64,000 nucleotides of DNA from Laburnicola sp. R22_1 (GCA_014281115.1 JACONQ010000001.1:806001-870000); one strand, 5' to 3'; counted from the first letter of the stretch, positions 10,998 through 23,000 are shown. The notes: generated by a model not told the origin, from the letters alone. Made by a program: numbers and translations.

Positions 10998-13900
10998 ATG
11001 GCAACATTCGTTACCTACGACACCAGAGGTGGAAGCAATAAAATCATTGAAAGCAAGTGATACGTGCACGTTAACGAATAAGTACTAACTTCGAACAGGC
11101 TGAGTGGAACGCTCACCCACGCGACACGCCATTGTGGGACGGCTACAGATCCAGGAAGCTACCACTCTGTGTCGATCTGAATGATTACGAGATTTACACA
11201 CTTCCGGAAGACAACTTTGTCAGCGAATTACACAGCCTGGATCAACTGGATGCCGCTGGAAGAAAACTCGTCTTTAATGGTGTCCTCACTATTGGAGCTG
11301 TGTCCCATTACGTGCAGGCTGTGCCTGTCAAATGCTATTCTATCGAAGGGTATGGTGTCGACGACAATCCCAACACCACAGTCTATGTGGTTTCCTCTCA
11401 AGCGAGTCGTGACCGACAACACGACATTTGGTACAAATTAGTGACTCCTAGTCTTCACTACCAGAGGTTTCAAGACGCTTTTCAGTGGATTGCAACCCTT
11501 AGTAAACATGTTATGGACTTCTTAGAAGATCAGCACGACCAGCACGACCAGGACACTCGCATTCGCGGAGGCTTAGTCGACTTTCGACAAACGTTCCACG
11601 ACTGGCTTCAGAGACGCTTCCCGAACACCAGCGAGCTGAGCAAATGGTGCCGAGCTTATGGCGCGACTGACTTTCGCAAGGCCGTGCATGCACATATTGG
11701 TTTCCTTTGGGCAGAGGCTTCCTGTCTACCAAATGCCAAAAAACTGTTGGCGCAGCCTCTATGGGATCAGTGCGCGAAAGACGACGCAAGTATGATCGAA
11801 CCTCTCTGCGCTAAGACAGTTGCCACGCCACATGTCTATAATTGCTTCAAGAACAGGTACTTCGCCAGCCAAATAGCTGAGATGACTCCCTGTCAAAGTG
11901 TTCTAGACGCCCGAGAGCACAGGATTCAGGCCCTTGGGCTGCCGTCAGAGTTGTCGCCCAGTTCAGCACGGCTTCCAAGGTCAGCTCAACGCTGGACTTC
12001 TCAGTTTCAGGTTGGTGACATAGTCGCCATCTGGCCTAACGAGAAAGAAAACGGCATGTGGCGTAAGAAGGCCAAGGATGTAGCCACAAGTTACGAATTT
12101 CTCGCGTATGTACACCGAATCGAACCTGCCGCGCAAGGTAATCAACGTTTATACGTCATTTGGCTATATCGGCCAGAAGACACAAGTATCAGCACAACGG
12201 ATTACCCTGTTGCAAAGGAGCTCTTTATATCAGACCATTGCAACTGCGAAGAGCCGGAGCTTCTGTCAAGCGAGGTAGTTAGACGATGTACCGTTAATTG
12301 GTTTTCACGAGGTCTAGACACAAGCATGGACTTCTTGGTTCGACAAAAATTTATCACAAAGACAAGTTCCTTCGTTACTATGCAACATGCAGATCTTATC
12401 TGCGATTGCCACAAGTCAAAAGCAGAGCCTTCCACGGCCGATACATGTTGTCGTGGAGACACAATTTACCTGAGCGAAAATGGCGTCCTGGAACCAGTAG
12501 TCATAGACAGCATCGAGGCAGCGGACCAGAAGATGACAGTACGACGATTATTCCGATTAAACAAGGCACAAAAACATGGACTCTGCAATATACCCCAACG
12601 ACCTATCGCTCCTAACGAACTAGCGTGGACAGACAAGCTACAGCAAGTGTCCTACAAGAGGATAGAAGGCAAGTGCCACATACGAGTCTTCTCGAATGAG
12701 GATATAGTGGCCAAGAAAGTCACATTTCCTTACAACAGAGGCGGTGCTGGGGATTTTTGGGTACTCTCATCGCGTTTGGTCGAATCAGAAACCAAGATTG
12801 ATTACATCTCCAAGTCCCCGTCCCCGGATGCTTTCTCAGAAGGGCCAGATTGCACATCGCACAGCAAGCTTCCCGGTCTCAGTCTATTTAGCGGCTTAGG
12901 CAACCTGGACAAAGGCCTGGAGGCAGGTAACGCTGTCGATTTTCACACATCAATCGACATGAACTGTCGTGCCATTCAAACGCTACGCGCGAATGCCGAA
13001 CATCCAGAAACAATCAAGCTTTGGTTCGGCTCCGTCGACGACTACCTACACGCTAAGCTCTCTGGTAAACATATGGATTTGATTGCAGAAATTGGTAATG
13101 TAGCGGTAATAGCTGCGGGAAGTCCCTGTCCAGGATTCTCCAAACTCCAACCGGATTGGCAGAGCGAGAAGTCCCTAAGGAACGCAGCTCATGTGACCAC
13201 GTTTGCTTCCTTTGTAGACGTCTACCGTCCTGAGTTTGGATTCCTTGAAAACGTCGTTAATATGGGTTGTGCAAGGAAAGGGTTTGAGGAAGAGCTGGTA
13301 CTATCGCAATTGATTGGATGTTTGGTCTCAATGGGCTATCAGGTCCAGCAGTTTATCATGAGCTCATGGAACTATGGCAGCTTTCAGCATCGCAACAGGC
13401 TGATTCTTTCAATTGCCGCTCCAGGCCTAGTACCAATCGTCCCTCCAAGAGCAACTCACAGTAATCCCGACGGCTCTAAGACCAAGAGTGTTGGACAACT
13501 TCTTAACGGACTGAGATTTGGTGTGCAAGATGAGCATCTGACACCCTTTGCGCACATTACCCCAGAACAAGCTCTGGGTCATCTGCCTAATATCGGTTAT
13601 GGCATTAGACATCCATGCATACAGTATCCCGATCATCGCTTGCGCTCGCGACCTAATAACAAGGAACGACGGACTATGGCTTGCATTCCAACCTATCCGC
13701 CAGGTTCGGGACTTAAAGACGCTATCAACCGTGGGACTATACCTGAGTGTTTATATAAGACTAAACGCGAACTAGGCGGAAAGTCTTACCAGCGTATCAA
13801 GAAGAATGGCTTACTTGGCACGATCATCACGTCTTGTTCACCCCATGACTCCCGTGCTGGGCCTTTCGTGCATTGGGAACAACATCGGTGCATCACTCTT

Positions 13901-14683
13901 GAGGAAGCCCGCATTGCGCAGGGCATTCCAGATGAAGACATACTGATAGGCGGCATCAGCGAGCAATTCAGGATGGTTGGCAATGCCGTGGACAGACGCG
14001 TATCTGAAGCGTTAGGTATAGCTTTCAGGAAGGCTTGGGATCAAAGTGTTGGCGCAAAACGGCCTGGCCACGACGCACCTTCGGTACCCTCAACTTGCGC
14101 CAATTCTTTCGTCGATGAGGCTGTTACAAAATATGCTTCTGACAGTACCGAATCGGCCGTTGTCAGGAGGCCGCAATCCGACTTACGGGACTCAGAGACG
14201 TCCAGTGCCAGCGATGGTGAAGAAGAAGACTATGGTCCGATTCGCAGGGGCCAGAGACTTTCTACTCAAAGGCATATGAACTGCGCCCTCTCGAAAGCAT
14301 CCAATAAGCCAGCTCCAGAGCGCTCGGCGTCAACCAGATCAGAGCTTCCAATGCGAATAAAACGTCCTCGAGGTCAGGCTATAGCGAGCGGTGATGAGCA
14401 GTTGGATCAACATTCCAGCGGATTGTCCTACTCTTCAAGCAAGCGAACAAAGCGATCTAGACTCTCGAACGAGGTGACGAGCTATTCTTCCCACTCCCAA
14501 GCACAAAGTAGGCGAAATTCTGCAGAAGTCGCAGACCAGCCAGATCAGCCACCGCGAAAGACTCGACATTCGGGTTTAGGGGTAGAGTTCATTCCTCAAG
14601 CCTGGAATAGGACCGTAGAGGATGAGTTTAGGATAAAGGCAAAGACGTCGAAGCCGTCGAAAAAACCTCGTCCCTATGCTTGA
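10998..14683 (+). CDS. dim-2: DNA (cytosine-5) methyltransferase, DIM-2 type
   Basis: De novo/maintenance cytosine methyltransferase. In Neurospora, DIM-2 methylates RIP-mutated DNA, guided by H3K9 methylation and HP1. The main exon, about 11099..14683, is open for over 1,190 codons. In order it shows an N-terminal region matching DIM-2 (LCVDLNDYEIYTLPED), a BAH domain (VGDIVAIWP to VIWLYRPEDTS and ELFISDHCNCEEPEL), then methyltransferase motifs I (LSLFSGLGNLDKGLEAG), IV (AAGSPCPGFSKL, catalytic Cys codon at 13127), VI (FLENVVNMG), VIII (QHRNRL) and X (RMVGNAVDRRV), and a Ser/Arg-rich tail. PCPGFS and ENV, rather than the altered ENV motif of the RID/Masc1 class, support DIM-2. The 5' end is unresolved. 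The best acceptor (11098, CTAACTTCGAACAG) has no good in-phase donor. Either ATG 10998 joins by donor 11057 to acceptor 11148, or ATG 10795 joins by a weak donor at 11029. Confidence 0.9.
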
Positions 14684-14932
14684 CGTTAACGTCGCCTTTA
14701 CTTCGCAGCGCCAATGGATAACCAAAGAGGAGGACACTTAAATGGGCGATCAAGATCATATATCTTAACTCGGCGGATAGATAACATATAACTTTTTTAT
14801 ACAAGATGGTCGAAGATGCTTTTGACAGTGACTACCCTGTTCGGGATTAGCGCTACTGCATCAAAATAGCCCACCACAAAAAGCAGTTGAGCTTCGTGAC
14901 CTATAGCTGCAACAGCAACCGCCACCCACAAT

Positions 14933-16187
14933 ATGGAGTTCACCAAAATAGACGAGATTGAGTTGCCGGCGGCCTTCGATGCCCATGTTCACTTGAGAGA
15001 TGGCGAGATGTCGCAGCTTGTTACGCCGTCGATTCGGCAGGGTGGTGTCAATCAGGTCTATGTAATGGTATGTGAACATCTCCTTCTCCAATCAACCACT
15101 CTCTTCAAAAGCGCATTAGCAGTTTCATCGTTTTATTAACATTTTGTCGTAGCCGAACTTGGTCCCACCCGTCACCACAGTACAGCAATGTCTTGAGTAC
15201 CGTGACCGACTAAAAGCCATCGAGCCCAAGGTGGATTATCTCATGTCACTATACCTGCACGAATCAATCACGCCAGAAGTAATTCGCGAAGCAAAGAAAG
15301 CAGGTATCACTGGCGTAAAGTCCTACCCAGCGGGCGTAACAACGGCGAGTTTTCTCCTTCGCTCACTCCCTCTACCTCCAGATCTCTTCTAACAACACGT
15401 GCAGAACTCCTCCTCCGGTGTCGTCGACTACGCGACTTTCTACCCCGTCTTTGCGGAAATGGAAAAACAAGACATGGTTCTAAATCTGCACGGCGAGGTC
15501 CCATCTACGCCCTCGCACGTGCATTCATCTTCTACGAAGGACACCAATGCCATCACTATCCTAAACGCCGAGCCCGCTTTCCTACCCACATTCAAAACGC
15601 TGCACGAAAAATTCCCCAACCTGCGCATCATCCTCGAGCACTGCAGTACAGCTGCAGCGCTCGAGGCAGTGCGCGCGTGCGGCCCCTCCGTGGCGGGCAC
15701 AATCACCGCTCATCACCTTTCACTCATTATTGACGACTGGGCCGGCGACCCGTTCTGCTTCTGCAAACCTGTTGCTAAGACGCCCGAGGACCGCGATGCT
15801 CTGCTCAGAGCTGTAGTCAGTGGCGAGGGCAAGTTTTTCCTCGGTACAGACTCGGCGCCACATGATCGCGGGAAGAAGAGGGGCGAGGACAAAGTTGCAG
15901 CGGGGGTGTTTACGCAGCCGTATGCGGTGGGATATGTGCTTGATGCGTTGGGGAAGGGTGTAGAGAGGGGCGTGCTGAGCGAGAAGGACATCTCGCAGGA
16001 ACGTTTGGAGGGGTTCTTCGGCAGCTGGGGCAGGAAATTCTACGGCGTGGAGGACACGCGGGGCGAAAAAATCGTGCTCAAGAGGAATAAAGAGATGGTC
16101 GTTTATGTGCTTGTTAGGGATGGGGTGAGCGTGCAAGTGGTCCCGTTTCGGAGGGGAGAGCAGACATGGAGCGTCACGTGGAAGTAG
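14933..16187 (+). CDS. URA4: Dihydroorotase
   Basis: Zinc enzyme that cyclises carbamoyl-aspartate to dihydroorotate, step three of pyrimidine synthesis. Three exons, 14933..15067, 15153..15344 and 15405..16187, 369 aa, the usual size for the monofunctional type. Metal ligands and catalytic residues are present: FDAHVHLRDGEM, the carboxylated-Lys region TGVKSYPAGVTT, LNLHGEVP, LEHCST and LGTDSAPHD. Intron 1 (85 nt) joins VYVM to PNLVPPVTT. Intron 2 (60 nt) appears to be GC-AG: the donor reads GCGAGT at 15345, with branch TCTAAC and acceptor GCAG. Only that junction restores the conserved VTTNSSSG. The alternative GT nine bases upstream would delete VTT. Confidence 0.93.
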
Positions 16188-16534
16188 AGTGATTGGTATC
16201 CATTCTGTATTTTACCTTAGGCAATATGCGCTACGCCCTGGCCGGAACAAATGCGGCGCGGGCTGACATCTTATCGACGCATTGCAGGGTCCCAACCGTA
16301 TATGCGTCGTACACGTTGCAAATGAAGGCACATGGGAAAGGAGCGCACAAATCCGATAGCTTGGTGAGTAGTGTGAAGTTTTGGCGCTAATCCAGCAGTG
16401 ATATCATCCCAATGAAAGTACCTTAGGTATATGAGAGGCTTCTCTTCTTGTATTCGAGGTCTTAGCACAGGATCAGGACACAGTGACTCCTATCGTGAAG
16501 CCACATTATAGCAACTACTACAACCTCGTTCGCA
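16188..16534. other. Intergenic region
   Basis: 347 bp between URA4 and the broken hydrolase. Nothing recognised beyond the presumed 3' and 5' flanks. Confidence 0.4.
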
Positions 16535-17362
16535 ATGTCCAAGCCAACAATCGTTTGCGTTCCTGGTGCATGGCACACTCCAGAGATATACGCCAAAGTT
16601 CTCGACATATTGAGCAGCTATGGATACCCAACAGTCGGCCTTCCCTTGCCCTCAGCTGGTGCAACGCCCCCTCACGCGAATTTTGATGAAGACGTCAAAG
16701 GCATTCGCGACTGTCTTGCCAAACTTGTTGAAGAGGGGAAGGATATTGTACTTGTCACGCACTCGTACACTGGAATGCCTGGAGCTGAGGCGCCAGCTGG
16801 ACTAGGCAAAAAGGAGCGTCAAGCGGCGAAATCTGAAGGGAGGCGTTATCAGACTTGTCTTTATCATGGCATTCGCAATGCCCGAACGCAATGCCCGAAG
16901 GCTTCGCGCCCACCGCTGGAGGGGCACAATATCCCGAATGGATGAAGATGGACCCAGAGGTAAGTAGCTGCCAATGTTCGAGCCAGCCATTTTTTTGACG
17001 CTTTCCAGAACGGCATCGTTACGGTACAGGCTGAAGACGCCAAAAAGGTCTTCTACAACGACTTCTCTCCCGAGGAGGCAGATGCCTGGGCTTCGAAACT
17101 CATCCACCAGAGCGTCGGGGTGTACACTAGTACGACCTCTTGGGCATCCTGGCGTTATATTCCATCGACTTATGTGATTGGAACCGAAGACAAGACGACC
17201 TTTACTCTTGAACTGGTGGACTACATGATCAATAACGCAAAGAGCATTGAGCCCAGCGCCTTCGACGTGGTGGAAAAGTGTGATGGGGGTCATTGCCTCA
17301 CGATCAGCCGTCCAGAATGGTTGGCAGATGTCCTGAGGCGCGCAGCGGGAGAGTCCTTCTAG
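16535..17362 (+). pseudogene. Alpha/beta-hydrolase family protein, frameshifted
   Basis: The start (MSKPTIVCVPGAWHTPEIY) and nucleophile elbow (VTHSYTGMPG) match fungal AB-hydrolase_1-type esterases. Two insertions break the first exon. An extra G in the run at about 16838-16840 shifts the frame just before the conserved GGVIRLVFIMAFAMPE. A 13-bp tandem duplication (copies 16874..16886 and 16887..16899) shifts it again before GFAPTAGGAQYPEWMKMDPE. The 49-nt intron (16960..17008, GTAAGT...TTCCAG) and second exon 17009..17362 are intact, including the catalytic-His region CDGGHCLTISRPEWLADVL. Read straight, translation ends early at about 16945. Either a recent pseudogene or two sequencing errors; a clean 13-bp duplication favours a real mutation. 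Confidence 0.75.
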
Positions 17363-18036
17363 CCATTTGCAGTTGTTTCTCATGGACAATCACAGTGTCT
17401 TTCGTAGAAATACAACGTGTGTCTGAGAAACCGCATGTTCTGGACTCAACTGCCCTCTCGGCGAAGGTTGCTTGAAGCATACTGTCCGTCTCCAGGCAGC
17501 GAGCACACGTACGTGTAGACACCTGCAGCGGTTATCAACGCGTTCTAGACTTGATTTGACGAGGTCGTAGTGCTGGTAGGAACCATGGGACGCGCAAAAG
17601 GACGGCACAAAAAGCGCGACCTTCCGCATGCGCCGCATGAAAGGCACGCCACCAGAATTGGGGCATCCAGTTACCGGGACAGTAGCTGATTGGGGAGAGG
17701 TCGAAAAGCCGGTACGGGCATCAAGTCAAGCCTAATATAGCCTAGGGTATCTCGTTGTAGCTGGATCAATACGACTGTGCCTCATCATATGTATTGGTTC
17801 TAGGGTAGCATAAGTCTTCATAGGTACTGGGGAGGCCATGCATGTCTGACTGCATACGCATAATTGCACCGCTTGCATGCGGCTTTCCCCCAATTCAGGG
17901 TGCGGAGGACCCATTTCCGCTTCCAGGCCATATCTTCTCTTTGCATTTCTACTTATATAGGGTATGCTCGCAGCTTGCAGTCCCCCCAAGCGCCCATTAA
18001 GAGTTAAGACATAAAATTAGCTTTATAGAATATAGA
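17363..18036. other. Intergenic region
   Basis: About 670 bp with no convincing gene. Base composition falls towards AT-rich from about 17990 on, leading into the repeat at 18037. Confidence 0.4.
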
Positions 18037-18138
18037 TACGCTCTTTTCGTTTACTGAGCAGGGGGCTCTGCTTTTTTTGTCATGTTATTTGAGATGAAAG
18101 CCTTTGTCGTTCTACCCCTAGGTAGTTAATTTAACGCC
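18037..18138 (+). repeat. Short dispersed repeat A, copy 1 (least mutated)
   Basis: A segment of about 100 bp beginning TACGCTCTTTT and ending TAATTTAACGCC. It recurs in the same orientation at 38807..38916 and 42453..42545. It holds two small palindromic motifs, AGCAGGGGGCTCTGCT and CTACCCCTAGGTAG. The other copies differ mainly by C-to-T and G-to-A changes, as expected after RIP. Possibly a MITE or the end of a larger element. Confidence 0.75.
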
Positions 18139-18279
18139 ACATACTAGCAGAGGAAGCAACGCTAAACAATTAATATTGTTAACTTTAAATTGTGCACTAT
18201 GTAAATCTTAACAAAGTACTCAATGGATCTGCATCGAAGATCTTTACAATATAGATAGATTCGAAATTGATATGGATCG

Positions 18280-18660
18280 CGCCACCTAGTTTATTTATTC
18301 ATTCACTGCTCTCCAAGGCTCGGCTGCAACTGCGTTCTCCGCACCCGGTATACCGCCTGTCTGCACCATCTTGGCCTTGCTCGGGTGTATCTCGCTCTAC
18401 TAACATTACACCTAGCTCTGCCGCTGCGCTCTTGCGCTTCTTACCACGCTTCCTTTTATCTGTGGTGGCTTCCTCTGTTTCTGGCGGGGCACGTTTTCTC
18501 TTCCGAGGTTTGGCTTCTTTAGCAGCCTCTTTCTCCGCACGCTTCACCCTTGCTGCTTCAACCTTTCCAAGAATATCCGACTTGGTCTTTCGACGAGCTT
18601 AGTTTTGGCTTCATTGGCTATATTGTACAGGAATCGAATGTGATCCTGGATGTTTGCGCA
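18280..18660 (-). pseudogene. Decayed pogo/Fot1-type transposase C-terminus
   Basis: On the minus strand a frame reads ARRKTKSDILGKVEAARVKR and then a Lys/Arg/Glu-rich tail (KPRKRKRAPPETEEATTDKR, KRGKKRKSAAAELGV). This is the usual ending of fungal DDE transposases of the pogo/Fot1 group. Just upstream, RFLYNIANEAKTK continues in another frame, so one base has been lost near 18602. No N-terminal or catalytic part is present. Low-complexity basic tails are not very specific, so the family call is moderate. Confidence 0.5.
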
Positions 18661-19180
18661 GCATTACCTAGCTTCTCACTGTAATGATGCTGGGAAGGAG
18701 TGGGGCGAACAGGTGTTCAGCGCAACAATTGTATCATACTGACGACACATGGGTTTGGAACTTGTAATTGACCTGCAACGTACAACGTACGCTCACTCCA
18801 AGGCAGATTGCGTTACGTTACCAGAACATGCCGTCTACCCGACCCCATCTGCACGCCAGTGAGATAATGCGCTTGGCTTGATGTCCATTATTCATCCACA
18901 CGGCCCGTACCCCATGCACTCAACCAACTCTTATAACAACAAGCCCCCACGTCCCGCAAACCCCGCGGATCCCCATCCCCCATGATAAAACAAGCCATAG
19001 CCTCTTCCACCTCCCACCAACCTTACTCCCACCCACCATCCAACCACACAACCACCCTCCAAACTTCCCATCCTCCAACCTAACAGCCATGTACGCAATC
19101 GACACCCAAGTCTTCCAACGCCTCCACTCCTTCTCCCACCCCTCGCAACCCCAGCCCCAGTCACGTGTATTCACATGGTA
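18661..19180. other. Gene-free region
   Basis: About 520 bp of C/A-rich, low-complexity sequence between the transposase relic and repeat B. No gene recognised. Confidence 0.4.
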
Positions 19181-19272
19181 TCTCACAGAGCTGGTACAGA
19201 GAAAAAAAGGTTGTAGCTAGATTTTCTTTTACCATAGTATAGTTGCGGGATGCAGCTTTGTTCACAAAAAAA
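19181..19272 (-). repeat. Short dispersed repeat B, copy 1
   Basis: About 90 bp matching, in reverse complement, 41993..42095. The shared core on this strand includes GCTAGATTTTCTTTT and a GTATAGTTGC...GATGCAGCTTT stretch. The second copy differs mainly by RIP-type transitions. Function unknown. Confidence 0.7.
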
Positions 19273-20012
19273 AAACACCCAGCCCCAATCCCAACACTCA
19301 GAAAACAACCAGCAACGACGCACGCACGCACGACCAATACCAATACCAACGAGAATCACACGACAAGTGCGACAACATCCCTCGAAAAACAGCCTACGTC
19401 ACCCCACGCAACAGCGCACCTTCTTCAGAGACTTTTTACGAAGAGCGAGCGTATCTAACACCAACCTAACGCGTTGAACAGACACCCCTCCTGCCCAACA
19501 ACAAGACAAAACGACCTCATAACACAACACGAACGTCCCGAAAAGCGCGCGACGCGACGAGAGTGCGCTATCCATGCTCAACGGCCCAGCAGACGTAGAA
19601 ACGATGAAGCAGACATAGAAGCAATGGAGTCACGATTCGAGCAAGAAAGAACAAATAATAATGAATAGAATCCACCAGATTTCATTCCCGTCTTCGCGCT
19701 ACCCCACGTCCTGTCGAGCCAACCAACCCCCACCCCCCAACCAATCGAAGGCAAAAAATACATGGGAAAACGGGGGGTATGGAGATGGGAAAAAACAAAA
19801 AAAAACCGCCAACCAAAATGCCAAAAAAAGAGGCAGAAACCTCAAAAATACCCTCAAAATCCCTTTGCAGATAGATGCTAACCATAACCTCCGTCCCTAT
19901 ACACGCCGTATCTTTCATCAAGGGTATCGTCTCTCCCGTTATACAAAGTTCGACATGGGGCGACAAAGGCGCCAATGTGTTGTTGTTGTTGTGTATTGTA
20001 TTCGTGTATGTT
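19273..20012. other. frq downstream region
   Basis: 740 bp of A/C-rich low-complexity sequence beyond the frq stop codon (frq is on the minus strand). It probably contains the frq 3' UTR and terminator. In Neurospora this side of the locus is where the antisense qrf transcript starts, but nothing in the sequence shows that here. Confidence 0.4.
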
Positions 20013-23000
20013 TCATTCCAGTTTCTGGCTCTTTTGTGCCTTGGTGCCTTGGGTCGCAGTGGGAATAGAGTCGCTAGTCCGATTGCGCTTCAGCTGCGCT
20101 CGGGGAGATAGACTGCCGCTCGTGGTGCTCTGCCTGTTGCCTTTGCCCTTCTGAGTTGGCGGCTGCTCTCCCTCTTCGGTCGCAGCAGAAACAATGGCGC
20201 TTTCAGGGCTGTTGAATCCGCTTCCGCCACCGAGCGTAGCCGCTGAACTTCCAGCGGGTATCTCCTCAGCAAGGCGATCGGCAAGTGTGGTGTCGTACTC
20301 GCGCTCAGATTCGATGGCGCTGCGTGGATCCATCTTGCGAGCCGTAGCGAGAAGATCGATTGAGCCATCATCAGAATCAGCGTCGATCTCTTCAGCAGAA
20401 TCAATCTCTGGGCCTTCATCACCCACTTGCATAGGCGAAATGTTGAGAAGCTGAAGCGCAGTATCCGGCCCACCATTATTCGAAGAGCTGTCAGTCGAAG
20501 AAGGACTTGACGAGACGTCGGACTCTAGGTCTGAGTCAACATCGCCGGATGAGGTCGAGTCGAAGGGGAGGAACGATGCTGGCGGAAGAGTCGAGTTTGG
20601 TAGCGTTTTACGAGATGCGGATATAATTTCTTCTTTAATTACTTGCTCCTCGGGCGAATCGGAACAAGCCTCTGCTTCTGGAGATGAACGCTGGCGGAGG
20701 GCCTCAAGAATCTTTTCTGGATAATGGTGTGCCTTCCGTCGCATCGACGAGGAGTTGGTTGAGGTTGTTTGCACCTGTGAGCGGCGAACGCGAATGGCAA
20801 AGTTATCCTCTGGCTGAACACCACCCAAGCCGGAAGCTTCAAATTCCATAACATCGGGGCTCTCTGTTCCGTCGTCGTCCTCCAAGACACCAGGCGAAAA
20901 GCCTATTTCTTCACCACTAGAGGAGGCCTGTATGCTACCTCCAGAATCAATTTCCATTGGAGACGTTTCGAGAGGGCCGCGGGATTCTTCCATGGCAGAT
21001 CCGTGCTCAGGCCGTCTTTGCACGGTTGGGGCTCCAATGGGACGGCAAGTAGGGCTTTGGTAAGAGTCGGGGATATAGCTCGAGATGCCGCGGCTATCAC
21101 CAGTCAGATCAGTGCAGAATTTTGCTTTGCTGTAGAATATTATGGGGCCGTCATTGCGTCGCCTGGTTGAGGAAGAAATACGCATTGCAGAACTATCGAA
21201 GCCAGACGAGTCACCAGCCTGATGAGCTGGGAACGGTGAGTTGCTCGAGAATCCTACGTCGGGCGCATATGTATCCTCCTCATCGCCGGACTCCTCTTTG
21301 TGGAAAAACAACGGCGTGTAGGCGAACTTGTTCTGCTCTTTGGCCTTTTGATGACGCGCAGCCCGCCTCGCTCTTCGCTCAGGGTCGATGTCTGGTTCGG
21401 TGCTCCCACTAGTGCCTGTCTTTATGTACTTCGCAGGGGATCTACTGTTGCCATAGGTATCGAATGGAGAGTCACCACCCTGGTATTCTGAGCTCGAACT
21501 GATGCTATTGGCGACATCCTTGTCACCCTTCCATCGAATCTTTCGACCGTCATGTGAAAGCTCAAACATGGAGCTGTACTCAGTGACGGCTTCCTTCACA
21601 AAATCCGGAGTAACATTGAGTGTGTGGAGCTGCGCCATGTTGACAAGTAGATTGAGATATAGCCAGCCGTGACCATCTTCCCGAGCATCTCCAGAGACCA
21701 TGTCTGGCGGAGTAAATCCGAGATGTCGAATGTATTCCATGTTTTCAGCTGGTACTTGCGCTCTGTACAGGTCCAAATCCAGCGGTCTCGTGGGTCGCTG
21801 ATCAGGGGATCCGGAACCTGAAAAGTCTTGCTCATTGATATGGAGGCTGGGGCGCAGTTTCTGCAACGTTTCCGGAACAACGTGCCCAGTATTATACTCA
21901 TCATCGGCTCGCACCGGCATAATTCGGGCTTCACGGTTGCCCTCGGTCTTTGAACGTTGTCCCGTCGCTTCTCTCTCACGTCGATCATCCATGGCAGCCG
22001 ACTGGGCAACTTCCTCCTGTTGCATCGGTTGTGGGTGGTTCCCAGGCGCCGATCGCTTCCCCGCGAAAATCTGTTCTAAACGACGCACCACCAACTTCTT
22101 TTTAGACCTGTCCGTCATTGCCGTGTGGCTTCTCGGAAGCAAGCTTCGAGGGATATCGTGCAGGTACGATTGAATGCTCTGTTGTTGCTGGCTATATTGA
22201 GACTTTGTCATCCGGCGACGGTCTTTCTCGTGCGTGGATGCAGGGTTTGACGTTTGATTGGAAGGCGCGGAGATGGAGTGTTGGCCGGATGCCGATATGG
22301 ACGCATACCCAGACTCGGCGAAGCGGGAAGCGTGTGAGGAGGTAGTCTTCTGGGGATCGAAGGTCGGTGGGTGAGAAGAAATAGCTGGATACTCTCTCTC
22401 TGGGCTGCCATCGAGATCTGCGGCGAACTTGCGCAGAGTCTCCTCCAGCTCTCTTTTCTTGTGGTCTGGTAGACGGTGGAAACGCACTTCGAAAAGTTTC
22501 TCGTCCTGCAGGTGAGCGTCGTGTAGCTTCTCATACTTTTTCAATCTCTGCTTCAATTTCTTGTTCGTAACAGTCAAGTCGTCGATGACGCTCCGGAAGT
22601 CTTCGGCGCTGTCGCTGTTCATGCGGGCCATAGAAGGGTGGTAGGGCATCGACGTCCGGTGGTACATGCGATCGTGCGTGCGGCCCTCGGGGGGGGTTTC
22701 GGACGAGGACGAGTTACGTAGGAAGAACGGCGGTTCATCTAGGGCACTCGTTTTAGTCTAGACCTAGAGCAGTGCTCTAAAGGTTCTTACTGTCTAGCGA
22801 CGGGTTACTTTTGACCGCGTTGTTGGTGTTCTCGAACCATTTCCCAGCATCGCTGCTTTCTCCCGAGCTGTTCTTGTTGGATTGGATATTCGGCGAGGCG
22901 CTCGAAGGCGGGTTTGCCTTGTCGCTCGCGGGAGCATTGAGGGAGCCGAGAGTCGTGGACCGTGGCTGGTAGAAGGTAGGGGCCTTTGGGGGTATACCGG

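Noticed and set aside
10350..11069. 239-codon open frame on the minus strand opposite the dim-2 5' end
   Set aside because: It is open because the 69-bp duplication and flanks are GC-rich and lack stops. No recognisable domain, no supporting splice signals, and it overlaps the dim-2 leader/first exon.
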